Positions 48,131 to 61,700 of a stretch of DNA of 64,000 bases are shown in pieces. The stretch spans positions 744,001-808,000 of the forward strand of contig NC_037318.1 in assembly GCF_000143535.2 (NCBI RefSeq). Reading direction: 5' to 3'. The notes under the pieces are model-generated. The model searched no databases. It worked only from the letters and a program-made list of their open reading frames with translations, and was not told the origin of the DNA. The DNA comes from Botrytis cinerea B05.10 (Eukaryota > Ascomycota > Leotiomycetes > Helotiales > Sclerotiniaceae). Positions within the stretch are counted from its first letter, which is position 1. Every line of letters starts with the position of its first letter. The translations under genes and the position numbers were made by a program.

Positions 48131-49280
48131 TTACTGGTAGGTCTTGTTTCCTCCCAAGGTCTTGGAACCATCAAGGTCGGCATCAACTCTTGGATCAGCC
48201 CTGTGCAGTATTGTTAGTACATATTCATGAATGCTTTGGAATAATATTAGGCTTACTTGTTCAACATGTCGCTGTTGTGTGGGCCAGCAGTGTTTTGAGC
48301 AGTTCCTGAGCCAGGAGTGGCGTGGGAACCAGAAACACCGAATGCGGAGTGTCCAGTGGAAGCTCCGTGGCGGTTACCAGTGCTGCTCAAATCGCTGTCG
48401 ACTCTTGGATCAGCTGAGTTGGCAAGGTTGGAGTTGTGAGGACCAGCATTGGTGCTGTGGGAGATTCCTCCACCGAAGCCGGTTCCTCCAACGGTGTTGC
48501 CAGCAGTTGTGCCTTGGTGGTGAGTACCGGTTGAGCCAGTAACACCACTGCCGTAAGTGTCATGAGTTCCGTAACCAGCAGAGGTCTTGTTAGGAAGACG
48601 ATTTCCATCTAGATCTGAATCGATTCTTGGATCAGCTGCATTGGCAAGGGATGAGCTGTGGGGTCCGTGGGAGCCCTCAGAGTGTCCAGTGTGGGTTGTG
48701 CCTGGAATGTGAGTACCGGTGGTACCGGTTGTTCCAGTGTGGCCATAAGCTTGATGACCAGTAGTACCTGGAACATGAGCACCGGTGTGAGTACTAGTGT
48801 GTGTACCAGTTGTGCCATAGGCTGCATCATGAGTACCATAACCAGCAGAGGTCTTGTTTGGAAGACGGTTTCCGTCTAGATCAGAGTCGACTCTTGGGTC
48901 GGCGGCATTGGCAGCAGCGGAACTGTGGGGTCCGTGGGAGCCCTCAGAATGTCCAGTGTGAGTTGTACCTGGAATGTGTGTGCCGGTGGTACCGGTAGTG
49001 TTGTGTGTTGTACCTGGAACGTGGGTGCCAGTGGTACCGGTAGTGTTGTGTGTTGTACCTGGAACGTGGGTGCCAGTGGTACCGGTGGTGTTGTGTGTTG
49101 TACCTGGAACGTGGGTGCCAGTGGTACCGGTGGTGTTGTGTGTTGTGCTAGTGGTGGTATGGTCCTTGTCCTTTGAACCTGAGGTTGTTAGATTGAGGTA
49201 TCCTAATTGAGAGGATAGAGGAAATACATACCGATGTGGAGGACGTCCTTGACCTTTTGTACAGTAGATTCTCCAGTCAT
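48131..49280 (-). CDS. Repeat-rich Thr/Gly/His protein with ADPRVDSDLDG motifs
   Basis: Exons 49280-49232, 49178-48257 and 48200-48131 give 346 aa; introns are 53 and 56 bp. After a short start (MTGESTVQKVKDVLHIG) the protein is low in complexity. Four 15-residue units of the form THVPGTTHNTTGTTG lie near the N terminus. A longer module, running from HIPGTTHTGHSEGSHGPHSS through ADPR(V/I)DSDLDGNRLPNKTSAGYGTHD, occurs twice about 80 residues apart, and two more GPHNS...ADPRVD(S/A)DL motifs follow, the last at the C terminus. No signal peptide or membrane segment is seen. Fungal genomes contain many proteins with the ADPRVDSD motif, often labelled cell-surface or stress proteins; the function is unknown. 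The hydrophilic, Gly/Thr/His-rich makeup would fit a desiccation or stress protein, which is inference. Confidence 0.82.
48963..49146 (-). repeat. 45 bp coding minisatellite, about 4 units
   Basis: Near-identical 45 bp units, each encoding a 15-residue THVPGTTHNTTGTTG-type repeat. The three middle copies differ at one or two bases only, so copy number probably varies between strains. Confidence 0.88.
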
Positions 49281-49415
49281 TTTGAATGTGGTATTGTTTG
49301 AAGGTTTAAAGTAAAAAGTAGTTGTGGTTGATTTTGATTTGAAGTTGTTTTCTGTTTGTTTGTATGTTTGTTGATGATGGAAGAAAGAAAGAGGATATGG
49401 GAGGTAGAAGTCAAT

Positions 49416-49424
49416 CCTTATATA
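49416..49424 (-). promoter_or_regulatory. Candidate TATA box of the repeat protein gene
   Basis: TATATAAGG on the minus strand, about 137 bp upstream of the ATG at 49280. A strong TATA match suits a stress- or stage-regulated gene. Confidence 0.5.
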
Positions 49425-50049
49425 ATGAATCCAAAGACCTCCAATGCCTCATGATGAATGAATGAAGATGCAATAAACCTGTTTGTGACGTCATATTGAG
49501 GGAAAGTACCCAGGTATGGGAAAGTTTCAATTCAACAAAGAATTCACTTCCACTTCCACATCCCCGTTTGAACGAGAAAGGGAATGGGAATGGGAATGGG
49601 AATTGTAAGACCAACTTTGCTGCCGTCATAAACAAGGAATAGTTGTACCCAAAGCATGCAGGTAAGCGTATTCACCTGTTCCTGACCTCCCTACCCCGCA
49701 GATCCCCGTTTTTAAACAAACTTTCAAGTTTTCTGTCAGGGGCCAAGCTAAATTGATTAACTCTGGCAAATGGTGACCTATCAGATCTCTCAATTAGCCA
49801 AAGCGGATCTTGCCACACGGTCAAAATAGTACGATGTACATTGAAGAGTACCTATGCAGCCGCACCAGAAATGGGTAAATGGACTCCCGGTCGACACTTT
49901 TCCTTCGTAGCTCTGTGGGCTTACAGTAGAGGTTGCGCGTGGGCTGTAAAGTTGAAATTTGCCTCGACTCCTTTCTCCATCACCTACCGTGCTTGAATCC
50001 CACCATTTACCTAATCTTCCCGCCATCCCTTCATTCCATCATCCCACAC

Positions 50050-50086
50050 TGCCAGTGTCAGTGTCAGTGTCAGTGTCAGTGTCAGT
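50050..50086 (+). repeat. Hexamer microsatellite (CAGTGT)n
   Basis: Six copies of CAGTGT. Confidence 0.9.
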
Positions 50087-52291
50087 GCCACAAACACCAA
50101 CCTGGGGAACTTTCAAATCTCCAACCTTCACTCCAACCCTCACTCCAACCAACTTTTCTCATCTCGATTCTTGCTTAGGTGAACCAACTACTTTCTGCCT
50201 TGGTACGTCAGGTCATGTTAATTGATGCCCCACAATTGCCAACCTAATCTAAAGTCGTCATAGCTGATGTGGCGCAAATTACCCTAACGTCATTGGATTG
50301 TGTGGCTGTAAGGCCGACCAATCATTGGTGTAGATCCGTCGATCGGTAGTTTCAAAGCTTGTCACTAGCAAATGTGGCTGTGCAAATCCTCTCAATAAGT
50401 GGATATTGGACAGAATCACCCCATTCCCAAGACCAGTCGAGCCAATGTTGAAATTCCTATGAGTTATGTCGAAAGCATGACGTCTGAAGAATGATAGAGA
50501 ATAGCAGGACAATGAATGAATGGCATGCTCAAGCACGTGGTTATCAAACGGCATCTTCTATCTTCTAGCAACAATAGGTAAGGTGTCCTCGGTGTTGTAT
50601 CTCCATCCATCGTAGATGCACGCGCATCTTTGCTTTGGGGGTGCAATTCATGATGCCGTGTTGCTAGCAATTGAGCAATTAATTGCATCATTGCTCAATG
50701 AATGTGGCACATCTCATCCATGGCTACCCAGGTTAGCATAGTTTGATACCATTCGAATGACTTCAAAAAACATTCTCGGTGCAGTACTAAAATCAAGGGT
50801 TATATCACGTGATCAGTCGGTTTCGGAATCGTGGCTTCGGGCCCACGATTATCTTGCTGTTGGTTCCCCCCAACGCAATTTCTTCCAAGTTTTCAAAGGC
50901 TGGAATTATTGGAAGTCCGTTCTTACCTAAGATTTGATTAAATCAGTGCAGCTCTCAGAATTACGCTCTCTATCTGATACCCTTGAAACTTCTCAGACAT
51001 GACAGTAATGTGAAGCTCTGATCTAATACTGATCGATCACAACTGATTAGTTCTTTGAGGGAGTCGGCAGCATTTACATATACCATCTGAAGATTTCTCC
51101 AGTTGGTTGGCATTGCTGCGTGCGTTACTATGTTACTCGATAACAGTCATGTTTTTGTCTTCTCGTCGCCATTAACAATACAAGTCTGCGAAGTGCTCAC
51201 GCGACATGTGAAACACGAGTCTTAGTAGGCGAGTGTGCTAGTTCCAGCACTTCTGATTTGTTCTTATTGGCAATGGACATCGAGATTTCTCATTGTGTTT
51301 TCATTCTGTTTCTATATTTAAAGTTTCTCATATCCGCCTTGGAGCTTGTCCAGACGAGGAAATCATTCCGAATGATTTGATCTAAACACCTGTCTAAGCA
51401 CTTTATGCAACTTTAAATTTTCGATCATTTGAATGACCTTGTCAAAATATACTTGGGATGGTTGATTCAATTGACGATCGACAACATACTCTCATCCAAT
51501 ATGTTCATCTTCACAAGTCTTCCTGATTGAGCAACAGAGTCGCCTGGCTGATATACAACTTAGGGTATCATCCCGGTTGTCAAACTGATTCAATTCATTT
51601 ATGCCAAACGAGTAGTCTCGTCTGCGCTGCTACTGTTTGCTATTGTTAATGATATCTTATTGGCATGACCTCGAGATTTGTCCACCGCAAATCTTGTTTA
51701 GTAGCCATGCTACGACTTTCTCGTACTTTCATGCACGAAGATACTATACACGAAAATTTGACCCGGCCTTACAAATTTCGCAAGCGATTTCAATGAGAAG
51801 TTTAATTCTCTATCCTGGAATGTCACCATGCACTGCAAATTTGAGTCTTGATCTGAAAGTTTGTTTTCGCGGGGAAACAATTAGGAGGACGGGCCTGGAT
51901 GGCATAACTAGTTGCGCTCAGACCTTTGCAACGTTGATCGTCTCAAGCTATATTCGTCTCTTAATTGTCTCACATGAACAAAAGTTAACTGAGATTTCCT
52001 ACAGAAGAGTAGCTTTATGAATTTGCTTGGAAGATTCTACGTGTTTCATAGAGGGTTTAGCATAGGAATCTGATTTTATTTCACGTCTTGGTAGAACCAC
52101 CCTAGATTCACCCTAGACTATTGGCAAAGATTGGCATTGCATCTAAGTACATTTTAATCCCCATACTTATTGATCTTATCGCAATACTGTCTCATTTTCT
52201 ATCTACCATGGCTGCTTGCTAATACGCTTCAATTGGCATCCGCGTTACGACAAAATAATATTCCTCCATCTCCTGATAACATTCTTTCATC

Positions 52292-53544
52292 ATGGACATG
52301 GAGTCGACAAGTAGCCTTGAGGATGTTTCCATAGGTAATTGTCTTGAGAGCCATCAATTTGTACACAACACTAAATGATTTTAGCGTCTCGATTGCTTCT
52401 AATATGTTGGCCTCTGTACGGGATTTCTGGAATATTAATAATGCTGAGATTAATCGCTAAAGCCAAGTATCATCTCGCGTTTGCTCTGGAGGATCATCTA
52501 GTTATACTTGCTATGGTATGTGGCCAATTCACTTTCTCTCAGACTACACTAACGTAATCCTAAGATTTCTGGAATTTGTCATATATCACTTAATACTTGG
52601 GGTATAAGCTTTGGATTGGGAAGGCATATTGTGTTTCTTACCGAGACCCAAGCCGCGATGGCTATAAGAGCTGAATTTATCGGAGAGCCTTTCGGTAAGT
52701 CCCCCTCAAATTGTCGAGTTCGTCCATCGCTAAATATTTTGCAGGTATCGTGTCACCAACACTCGGCAGGATATCCTTTGCAGTTTACCTCATACGATTA
52801 CTTGGACACCAACAGAATATAAGACGATTTCTCTACTTTCTCATTGCCCAAAATGCCCTTATAAATCTAATGGCACTTATACAAATATTTTTCGAGTGTT
52901 CCAATATTTCTTACAATTGGGATCGTGTTGGACATGAAGACCAATGTTGGGATATGAGCACACAAGCAGCTATTGGTTATTTTCAAGGATCGTCGAGTTC
53001 TTTAACAGATCTTGCTCTTACAATTCTACCGGTTGCAATGGTTATCAATCTTCACATCCCCTTACATTTGAAGTTTCTTTTATCATTTCTATTGGGAGTT
53101 AGCCTCTTGTAAGTTTCTTTTCGAACATGTCAAAACTTAACTGATCATCTTAGTGCATTTATCGCGGCTGTCATCAGGACTTACTGCACAATGGGCAATA
53201 ATGATGATATCACCTGTAAGTCCAACCAACCTCCATGCATTGAACAGTCAATTCTAATTGATGTAAAAGTTACTTCAGTTACGTATATCATTTGGTGCGC
53301 AGTGGAAAACTGCACTGTCATCATAACGTCATCAATACCATTTCTCAGGCCTCTTTTCCGATCAGCTCCTAAACCATACATCGAAGTTAAAAATAGCCCA
53401 GCCCCAAAGATTAGACACCACAATGAAATAGAATACAGAAGTTCGAAAGAGATACTCGCAGATCCCGAGGCCAATCGGGAGAAAATAGATTACATGGAAG
53501 ATAAAAGGGAAAGTGTCAAGATCGAGGCCCATTCGCTAGTGTAG
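52292..53544 (+). CDS. Seven-helix rhodopsin-like fungal membrane protein
   Basis: Exons 52292-52334, 52385-52515, 52565-52694, 52745-53108, 53154-53215 and 53270-53544 give 334 aa; introns are 45-54 bp. Several hydrophobic helices are visible: LLLICWPLYGISGILIML, LEDHLVILAM..., the LGRISFAVYLIRLL stretch, FLIAQNALINLMALIQIFF, LTDLALTILPVAMVI, LKFLLSFLLGVSLF and VTYIIWCAVENCTVIITSSI. The ending IPFLRPLFRS and the LEDHL/QCW pattern are typical of the large fungal rhodopsin-domain membrane family. The last intron (53216-53269) is 54 bp and stop-free, so splicing there is inferred from the match of the spliced product to the usual helix 7. The C-terminal tail is short, charged and cytoplasmic. 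Function of the family is unknown; a role as surface sensor is only a suggestion. Confidence 0.82.
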
Positions 53545-55485
53545 CCTGAATGGAAAATTGGCGTATAGAATAGAGATTTTGAGATACATGATTAGACGAT
53601 TTATGATTTGGTATAGGGCTGCGGTGGAGTTCATGGTGCTTGGCGCGGGGTTATTTCTTGTTCATTGATAGAGGTCAGTCCCTCGACATACTGTAAGTAC
53701 AGTACTGTCCAATGACGCGCAAAATTATAATAGCGCCATGTCGTCTTCTGTTTACTTGCTTCGGATATCCTTTTGATGTCGAAGCTTTCTTTGCACATAG
53801 ATTACCAATATAGAAGACCAATTTGAACATAGAAAAAACTCTTCCAACGGAAATTGTGCAGTAGTAGCTCCTGATTCAGTAAGAATTAATGAACCAGACA
53901 TCTGCGCATCAAATCGACTGGGGTGGCTTCAAGTTAATGACAGACCACTCTTCAAATATCTCAAATAAGCAGTTCGTTCAACATAAAGTACCTTTAACGA
54001 GATCATTACAAATTCCAAATTATGCTGACTGCAACTTCCTCATATCTTTCTTCTTTGATCCTGTAAAGTATATGTGGTGCACACGAAATAACACGCAACC
54101 GAAGAAATAGTTTCGCAATTCTCTCTCTCTCTGCCTAAACTTGGTGTTGGCATGAGGGGAAAATGTAGTTACTCAGGGGCTCGGAATACCTGTTTCAAGA
54201 GTATTGACTCGTATCGCGGAGCTATTTTTTTGAGCTCAAAAAGAGAAAACTTTTATCGATAGTTAATCAAATTGGGCGTTGTGGAGCTAGTCACTACCTG
54301 GGTAGAGGTGTGTTGATGTATTAATTTATTGCGAGAGTATGTACTCCCAATATATACTGCAATAATGAGATATCAATTTCTCTTTCTGGAAAGGCATGCG
54401 AACATGCCATTCTTCAAATCTCGTTCCTTGTTAATGCATCACAACCATGATGGGAGTATTCATGGCTCCTGTGAGTGCGATTCCGACAGGTGAAATTGCT
54501 ACGGATTTTCCGCTGTTGATCTGGGATCTTCTACGCATAAAGCAACCTAGAATGTACCGATGCGGTATGTGCAATTTCTATCTCAAGTCGACTGTAGAGC
54601 TCTGGAATTAATACTTAGTTAAAGGTCAAGACTTCTAGATTAAATCATTGTTGGTATCGCCTTGGTGAGTATGACGTCTTCACAATAGATCTAACGCATC
54701 CATTCATATTGTGCGTCGCTGTTTTAGGTTCACAGCCACGCGAGCTACATGCATGCAATACACTCGTATCACAATAATTTTTGTCCTGGTGCTGCTCTTG
54801 ATCTTTAATATTTGCCCATGAGTTAGGGTTGTGATATGATCGCCAGATTGTATTGCACCGTCAAATCATATCGATCAACCCCTTTTTCCTACATCAGGCG
54901 TTATGTCAATGATAACACATCATTCCATATTGGCCTCATTTTGAGGCATTAAATTTATATAATCTATTTCATTCGGGTTCTATATTTTGATAAAAAATTA
55001 TGGATTTATAAATTTCCGTTTCGAGAAAGAGAAAAAAGTACGCGTTCAATATTTCCTATTATAAGATTATCGTAATGTGATATTTTATCTAACTGCAAAC
55101 AGTTGACTCTGTCAAATCAAACGAAATCATATCAAATCCCTATCCCTATAACGAGTAGTGTCCAGTACATTGATTTCAACTTCCCAAACGTGCGGCATGA
55201 CCAGATAGTTATCGTTGATCTTAAATTTGCATCCACAGATCGAAATCTCGCTATAAACAGTGGGAAATGTGGTTTTTTCTGTGAACAACCCATCTCAAAA
55301 ACTTTCCCTTGCCACTCCTTCTCCTACTGATTGCCTGTAGCCTGGCTTTTGACTGCAGAGAAGTTATTCGAAAACTACTTGACTGGTCAAAATATCAGTA
55401 GTTTCTAAATATCTAGCAAATAGGCCGATTGCAAATATATGATAGTTGGAGATGAATCTGTGTTCAAGTTAAGATTGTTTGTTCT
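53545..55485. other. Gene-poor AT-rich DNA
   Basis: About 1.9 kb. Nothing with a domain was found; open frames at 53889-54110 and 55103-55330 look random. Confidence 0.5.
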
Positions 55486-55524
55486 TTGGTTTTATTGTAC
55501 CGCAGAAGATGTCCAATGCTAGGA

Positions 55525-55656
55525 CTTCTGAAATTTGATGTATACTGCCAAAGTTCTCGGCCTATCAATGTAAATCTGGTGTGCAGATTTGCCTCAGACG
55601 ATGAAAGTGATGCACCTGTCCTGGTCTGTATCTATGGCGGTGGTTATTTTTCTAGC
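55525..55656 (+). pseudogene. Relic of a type-B carboxylesterase
   Basis: An isolated 70-codon frame includes LLKFDVYCQ followed by APVLVCIYGGGYFSS. These match the CLKLDVYVP...LPVLVWIHGGGF block in the N-terminal third of type-B carboxylesterases (the oxyanion-hole GGG region). No start, catalytic Ser-Glu-His region or further exon is found around it, so it looks like a remnant. Downstream DNA falls out of frame at once. Confidence 0.5.
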
Positions 55657-55695
55657 AGTGAGAATTCACAGGGAAAACAGCAAGGTTTACAATAA

Positions 55696-56496
55696 TAAGT
55701 CAGGAGAATGGTAAAGAGGGAATGAAATACGCCGTCATTATCTACTATAGCATGCAATGCCTCTTCTCTCCCCTCAACATTCCAAATTCCTTATTAAGAA
55801 AGAATCAAGCGGCTTCATCGTCACCTTTATCTTGATCCTCACCACGCACATGTCTTATTTCCAATCCTCTGGATATCCATCGAGTTGATATAATCATAAT
55901 CTACAAAGCTTCACAGGTGACACCACAAACGAACAGTACCTTTAGTGCAGTGAAATATTGCCTGGAATCATGAATACGTGCCAAAAAGCTTTTTTCACTT
56001 TTGTGAATTCAGGGGTTCATCGGTAAAAAGAGTATGTGAAAGCTATGGCCAGAGTCATGCGATTATTAAGATTAAGGGGACGTACGAGTCTTAAATCAGT
56101 GGGGGGTGCGACAGCGGGTCAAAGAGGTGATTATTGGCTTTAGCTTACGTTGAGGGGATCAATCAAGGGTAGAATATATGGAGAGTGATCACCAGGGCGT
56201 TGGTGAGCAAAGATTTGTAAATGGCTGTAGCGGGAACACTTGGAAAATCATGCTTATTTTTTAATTGATCAAAAGTGTATCATTTGAATCTCCATCTCTT
56301 ATGATAGTCATACTCTATTACCGATTAGATCATTCGATATGTGAATGAATCAAACACATAGCGTCTTGCCATGAATCCTTCAAATTTCGCTTCGCTGAAC
56401 AAGTATTTACCAAGATCTTCCTCCCCCAAAAGCTCGCCAAGAATTCCCTCCAATAAAAAATACACTTCTTTCTTCCAGTAACATCACCTCAGGCAC
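55696..56496. other. Intergenic DNA
   Basis: About 0.8 kb, AT-rich; no gene seen. The right end is the 3' region of the small secreted protein gene. Confidence 0.5.
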
Positions 56497-56976
56497 TTAG
56501 TTTGCCAAAGATCCACCTGCTCCGTTCTGCTTGCAATAGTAGCTCAACTGTACACATAAATTAGTCACTTGTTTCATATTTCACAAACTAACAGCATCTT
56601 CATCATAGAGTTTATGATTGAAGGGAGAAATGGATTGAAGCTCACCTCATCACCACCAATATGCCAATCAGCAGATTGGCAATGTGGAATACCAGTTGTG
56701 ATCATGGTGCAATCTGGGCATTGGTCCCATTGTTTTGAACCTGTGTTTCTGTTCTTGTAGTTTGTGCAGGTGGCGGCTGTGGCATCAGCGTTGTATACAT
56801 TCTAGGTTGTTGGTTAGTTCTATTTACGGATAGAGATTGTGGGGGAAGGGGGCGAGGGGATGGGAACATACGGCTCCGCCTTTGTAGTCCACGCAGATTC
56901 CGTTGGTGTGAAGGTCAGCGAGTGTGAAGCTGGCAAGGGAGAGGAGAGCAATGGTCTTGATGAGGATGGAAGGCAT
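56497..56976 (-). CDS. Small cysteine-containing secreted protein
   Basis: Exons 56976-56872, 56801-56646 and 56547-56497 give 103 aa; introns are 70 and 98 bp with GTATGT/CCTAG and GTGAGC/TACAG ends. A signal peptide is clear (MPSILIKTIALLSLASFTLA, cut near 20), leaving about 83 residues. The mature part has six cysteines: GIC, AATC, QCPDC, PHC and YYC, enough for three disulphides. Size, signal peptide and cysteines make it effector-like; no enzyme motif is seen. A TATA-like TATATATC lies about 140 bp upstream. It is next to a second secreted-protein gene on the other strand. The role is unknown. Confidence 0.78.
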
Positions 56977-58267
56977 GTTGATGGTGGAGTCTTGTGATTG
57001 GTAAAGATGTGAAAGAAAAAGTAAAGATTGGATATCTGATTAAGAAGTAGAGAGAGTTGAGAGAATGATTGAATAGAAAGCTGGAGGGAAGTCGTCTGCA
57101 GTCTCTGGAATATGGGATATATAGACATAAGAGGCCTGGGATACCTACCGGTATGACTGGCGCTGCGTAGATAGACCGATATTAATTAAACCTTACCGTG
57201 TACACCCCGTCCAGGACAGATAGATACCGTATACCGACAAAGTTGTCACAAAACTCTATCTGCTGCAGTCCCCACGAAGTCTAAACTCTGAAAGAGGCTG
57301 AAGGCCTTTGGAACAACTTCGGCGGGGTTGTACCGAAATGACTTTGATGAGCTCTTACCAAAGAATCATGCACCAAATCCCCAAGTCGGCACCGATCAAC
57401 CATTATGATGGTACCCTTGGCACCCTAATGGCCCTTGCGCTTGGCAGGTACCGTCATTAGTCGCATCATTAGTAGCATCATTACATGATAATTGGGATTG
57501 CGTTACGCATCTCTATCAACATTGCTGGTAAACTTTAACTTTATCAAGACAGCACGATGAAACGGAATACCTTATTGAGAAGACACTGTTCTAAATAACG
57601 CCATTTCATTTAAAAAGGCACAAGATCGCCTTGGGAATCTTCCGAAAACGGCAATTTTAAGGAAGTATATTCCAAGTTTCATCACAAACTCTAATTGATT
57701 ACATGTCAATAATGTAAGTTTGGTTCGCAGGGCGGAACATGGGGCTTAGAAATTTTAAAGTTCGATATTGTTCCCCATAAATGAGGATTCTCGAGAATTC
57801 ATAAAATATGAAACGGTGAAGGGGATGATCACGCTATTTTCGGTTGCTACCGTGTAATTGCCATATCATGCGGTCATCTGAACATAAACTTTGCATTTTG
57901 GATATTATTCGGATGCTTCTTGGGAAAAGCTTAATAGCACCCAAGGAAACTTTTACTGGGCCGTCGTGGCGCACGTTGACGATGATTGGTGACCTTGGGA
58001 GGATTGGAGATACGGGGGATAGGTAATTCTCCTATCTCGACTGTTCATCCCAACCTACCTTGAGAGCTCGAAGGTTTTCCAAGTGGGCTGAATTATCAAT
58101 GGGTAGATTGTCTCGAGGAAGAGATTCGGGACATCTCCACGAAGAAAGAGTATATGAAGTCTCCAACTTCTCGTCAATGCCTTGGAAAAACCATCCAGCC
58201 TCAGTCTTTCTCTTTCTATCTCATTGACACTTCTCAATTCCACAGTTAATACTTTCAAATCTTCAAA
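56977..58267. other. Shared promoter region of two secreted-protein genes
   Basis: About 1.3 kb between two divergent genes at 56976 (-) and 58268 (+). No further gene is supported. A (CATTAGTMG)-like ATTAGTCGCATCATTAGTAGCATCATTA stretch lies near 57455-57482. Confidence 0.55.
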
Positions 58268-59023
58268 ATGTATATTACCTCCCTTCTTTCCAGCCTCTTG
58301 TTGAGCTCCACTGTCGTGGGAGCAGCCACAATCCCTCGCAACTTGGATTCGTCCAAGATCATCCTCTTCGGAGAAGATGGCCGCACAGAAATCATGGACA
58401 AGGCCGAATTCTGGAAGCACCACCATGCTTCCAACAGCACTGTAGCTCCTGGTCCTCTTATCGGCTACAATGGAACCTCAGGCCATAATCACACCTCTGG
58501 TGGCCACTACGCATCATCCGCTCTCAGCAAGCGTGGTTGCAAGTCATACTCCGTCGTCACCGAAAACCCCGACCAAACCTTCTTGAACTGGGACGTGCCA
58601 ATGTCCTCCGTCGTCAAGGCAGGAGAAACTACTGCCACCGTTGCCGTCACAGAAGGATACTCAATTGCAAATGCCATCGCCGTCTCTGCTAGCGCTACTT
58701 TCACCCTCATCGAAGATTTCCTCCAGGCAACTTACGGCATCACTTACACAGAGACATGGACTTCCACCTACACTGCTGCCTACACATACACCGTCCCAGC
58801 TGGTAAATACGGAGTCGTCGTTTCCAACCCTTACACTACCAGAAAATCTGGCCATGTCGATACTGGATGCATTGGTGTCGGCGGAGAGACTGATACCTAC
58901 CAAGCCGATAGCTACACGAGCAAGGCTTATGGAGGATTGAGCTGGGTTTCTGGAACTATCAGTCTTTGCACTGCAGACACTTACCCAGTCCCACAATGTA
59001 ACGGTGATGGTACTATCAGTTAA
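58268..59023 (+). CDS. Secreted Celp0028-like protein with a propeptide
   Basis: Single exon of 251 aa. Signal peptide about 1-19 (MYITSLLSSLLLSSTVVGA). Residues 20-87 form a His/Ser/Asn-rich propeptide with N-glycosylation sites that ends in SALSKR, a Kex2 site. The mature part begins GCKSYSVV and is a Ser/Thr/Tyr-rich beta-type domain with ETWTSTYTAAYTYTVPAGKYG, TRKSGHVDTGCIG and LSWVSGTISLC. It has four cysteines. The pattern matches secreted fungal proteins annotated as Celp0028 effector-like, recognised from memory. The biochemical role is not known to me. Confidence 0.82.
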   Translation: MYITSLLSSLLLSSTVVGAATIPRNLDSSKIILFGEDGRTEIMDKAEFWKHHHASNSTVAPGPLIGYNGTSGHNHTSGGHYASSALSKRGCKSYSVVTENPDQTFLNWDVPMSSVVKAGETTATVAVTEGYSIANAIAVSASATFTLIEDFLQATYGITYTETWTSTYTAAYTYTVPAGKYGVVVSNPYTTRKSGHVDTGCIGVGGETDTYQADSYTSKAYGGLSWVSGTISLCTADTYPVPQCNGDGTIS

Positions 59024-59674
59024 GCGGGAAATGAGATTATCCTTGTGAAATGGTGGTTTAATACTAAGGTTTCTGCTGGAATCTGTTAACAGATTGTTGT
59101 ATGTACAAATAGGCGGAGGATACGGACGTGGCAGTTTGCATGAGAAAGATAAATTAGGATAATGCAAGACTTAATGAGAAAAATACCCTGTGTCAATCTT
59201 TCCCACTATGCAATCTTTCTTGTGAACTTCATAGTATGTCTCTACGATATTCATCTGAGGGTCTGATGGACAGAGTCCTAGATCGGCTAAGAACGATTCA
59301 CGCAAACATGTCACACCTATGCAAAGCATTCTCTAAGCACCGAAAGCTGTCTTCGCACAGTGAGTCTAACAATCCTGACAGACAGTTTAGATGTGAACCC
59401 AACATGCTTTGAAACAGTGCAGCATTCAAAGTGCTTGGAGGATTTCAAGAATTTAAAACCGTTTGATGGGATTCTGAGGTCGAAGCATTTTGGTTGTCAG
59501 ACTACAGTCCACACTCTTGAAGACCATGGAGAAGTAAAAAATAAAGATAATCATAAATTCGGTAATCCCAACTTTGTAGGGAATCATATGTGAACCATGT
59601 AAACCTCCCACCAACTCCATGCCTACATACACTATAAAAACCATTTTACCCGCCCTTAAAGATCTATATTTTAA
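59024..59674. other. Convergent intergenic DNA
   Basis: 650 bp between the secreted protein gene (+) and DIM1 (-), containing both 3' ends. No gene is seen. Confidence 0.55.

Positions 59675-61700
<2,026 letters not shown>

Larger units (their letters stand above)
49281..52291. other. Intergenic DNA
   Basis: About 3 kb. Apart from the promoter of the repeat protein gene (with a GGGAAT repeat near 49579-49602) and a hexamer microsatellite at 50050-50086, nothing is supported. The 127-codon frame at 51637-52020 has no features. Confidence 0.5.
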
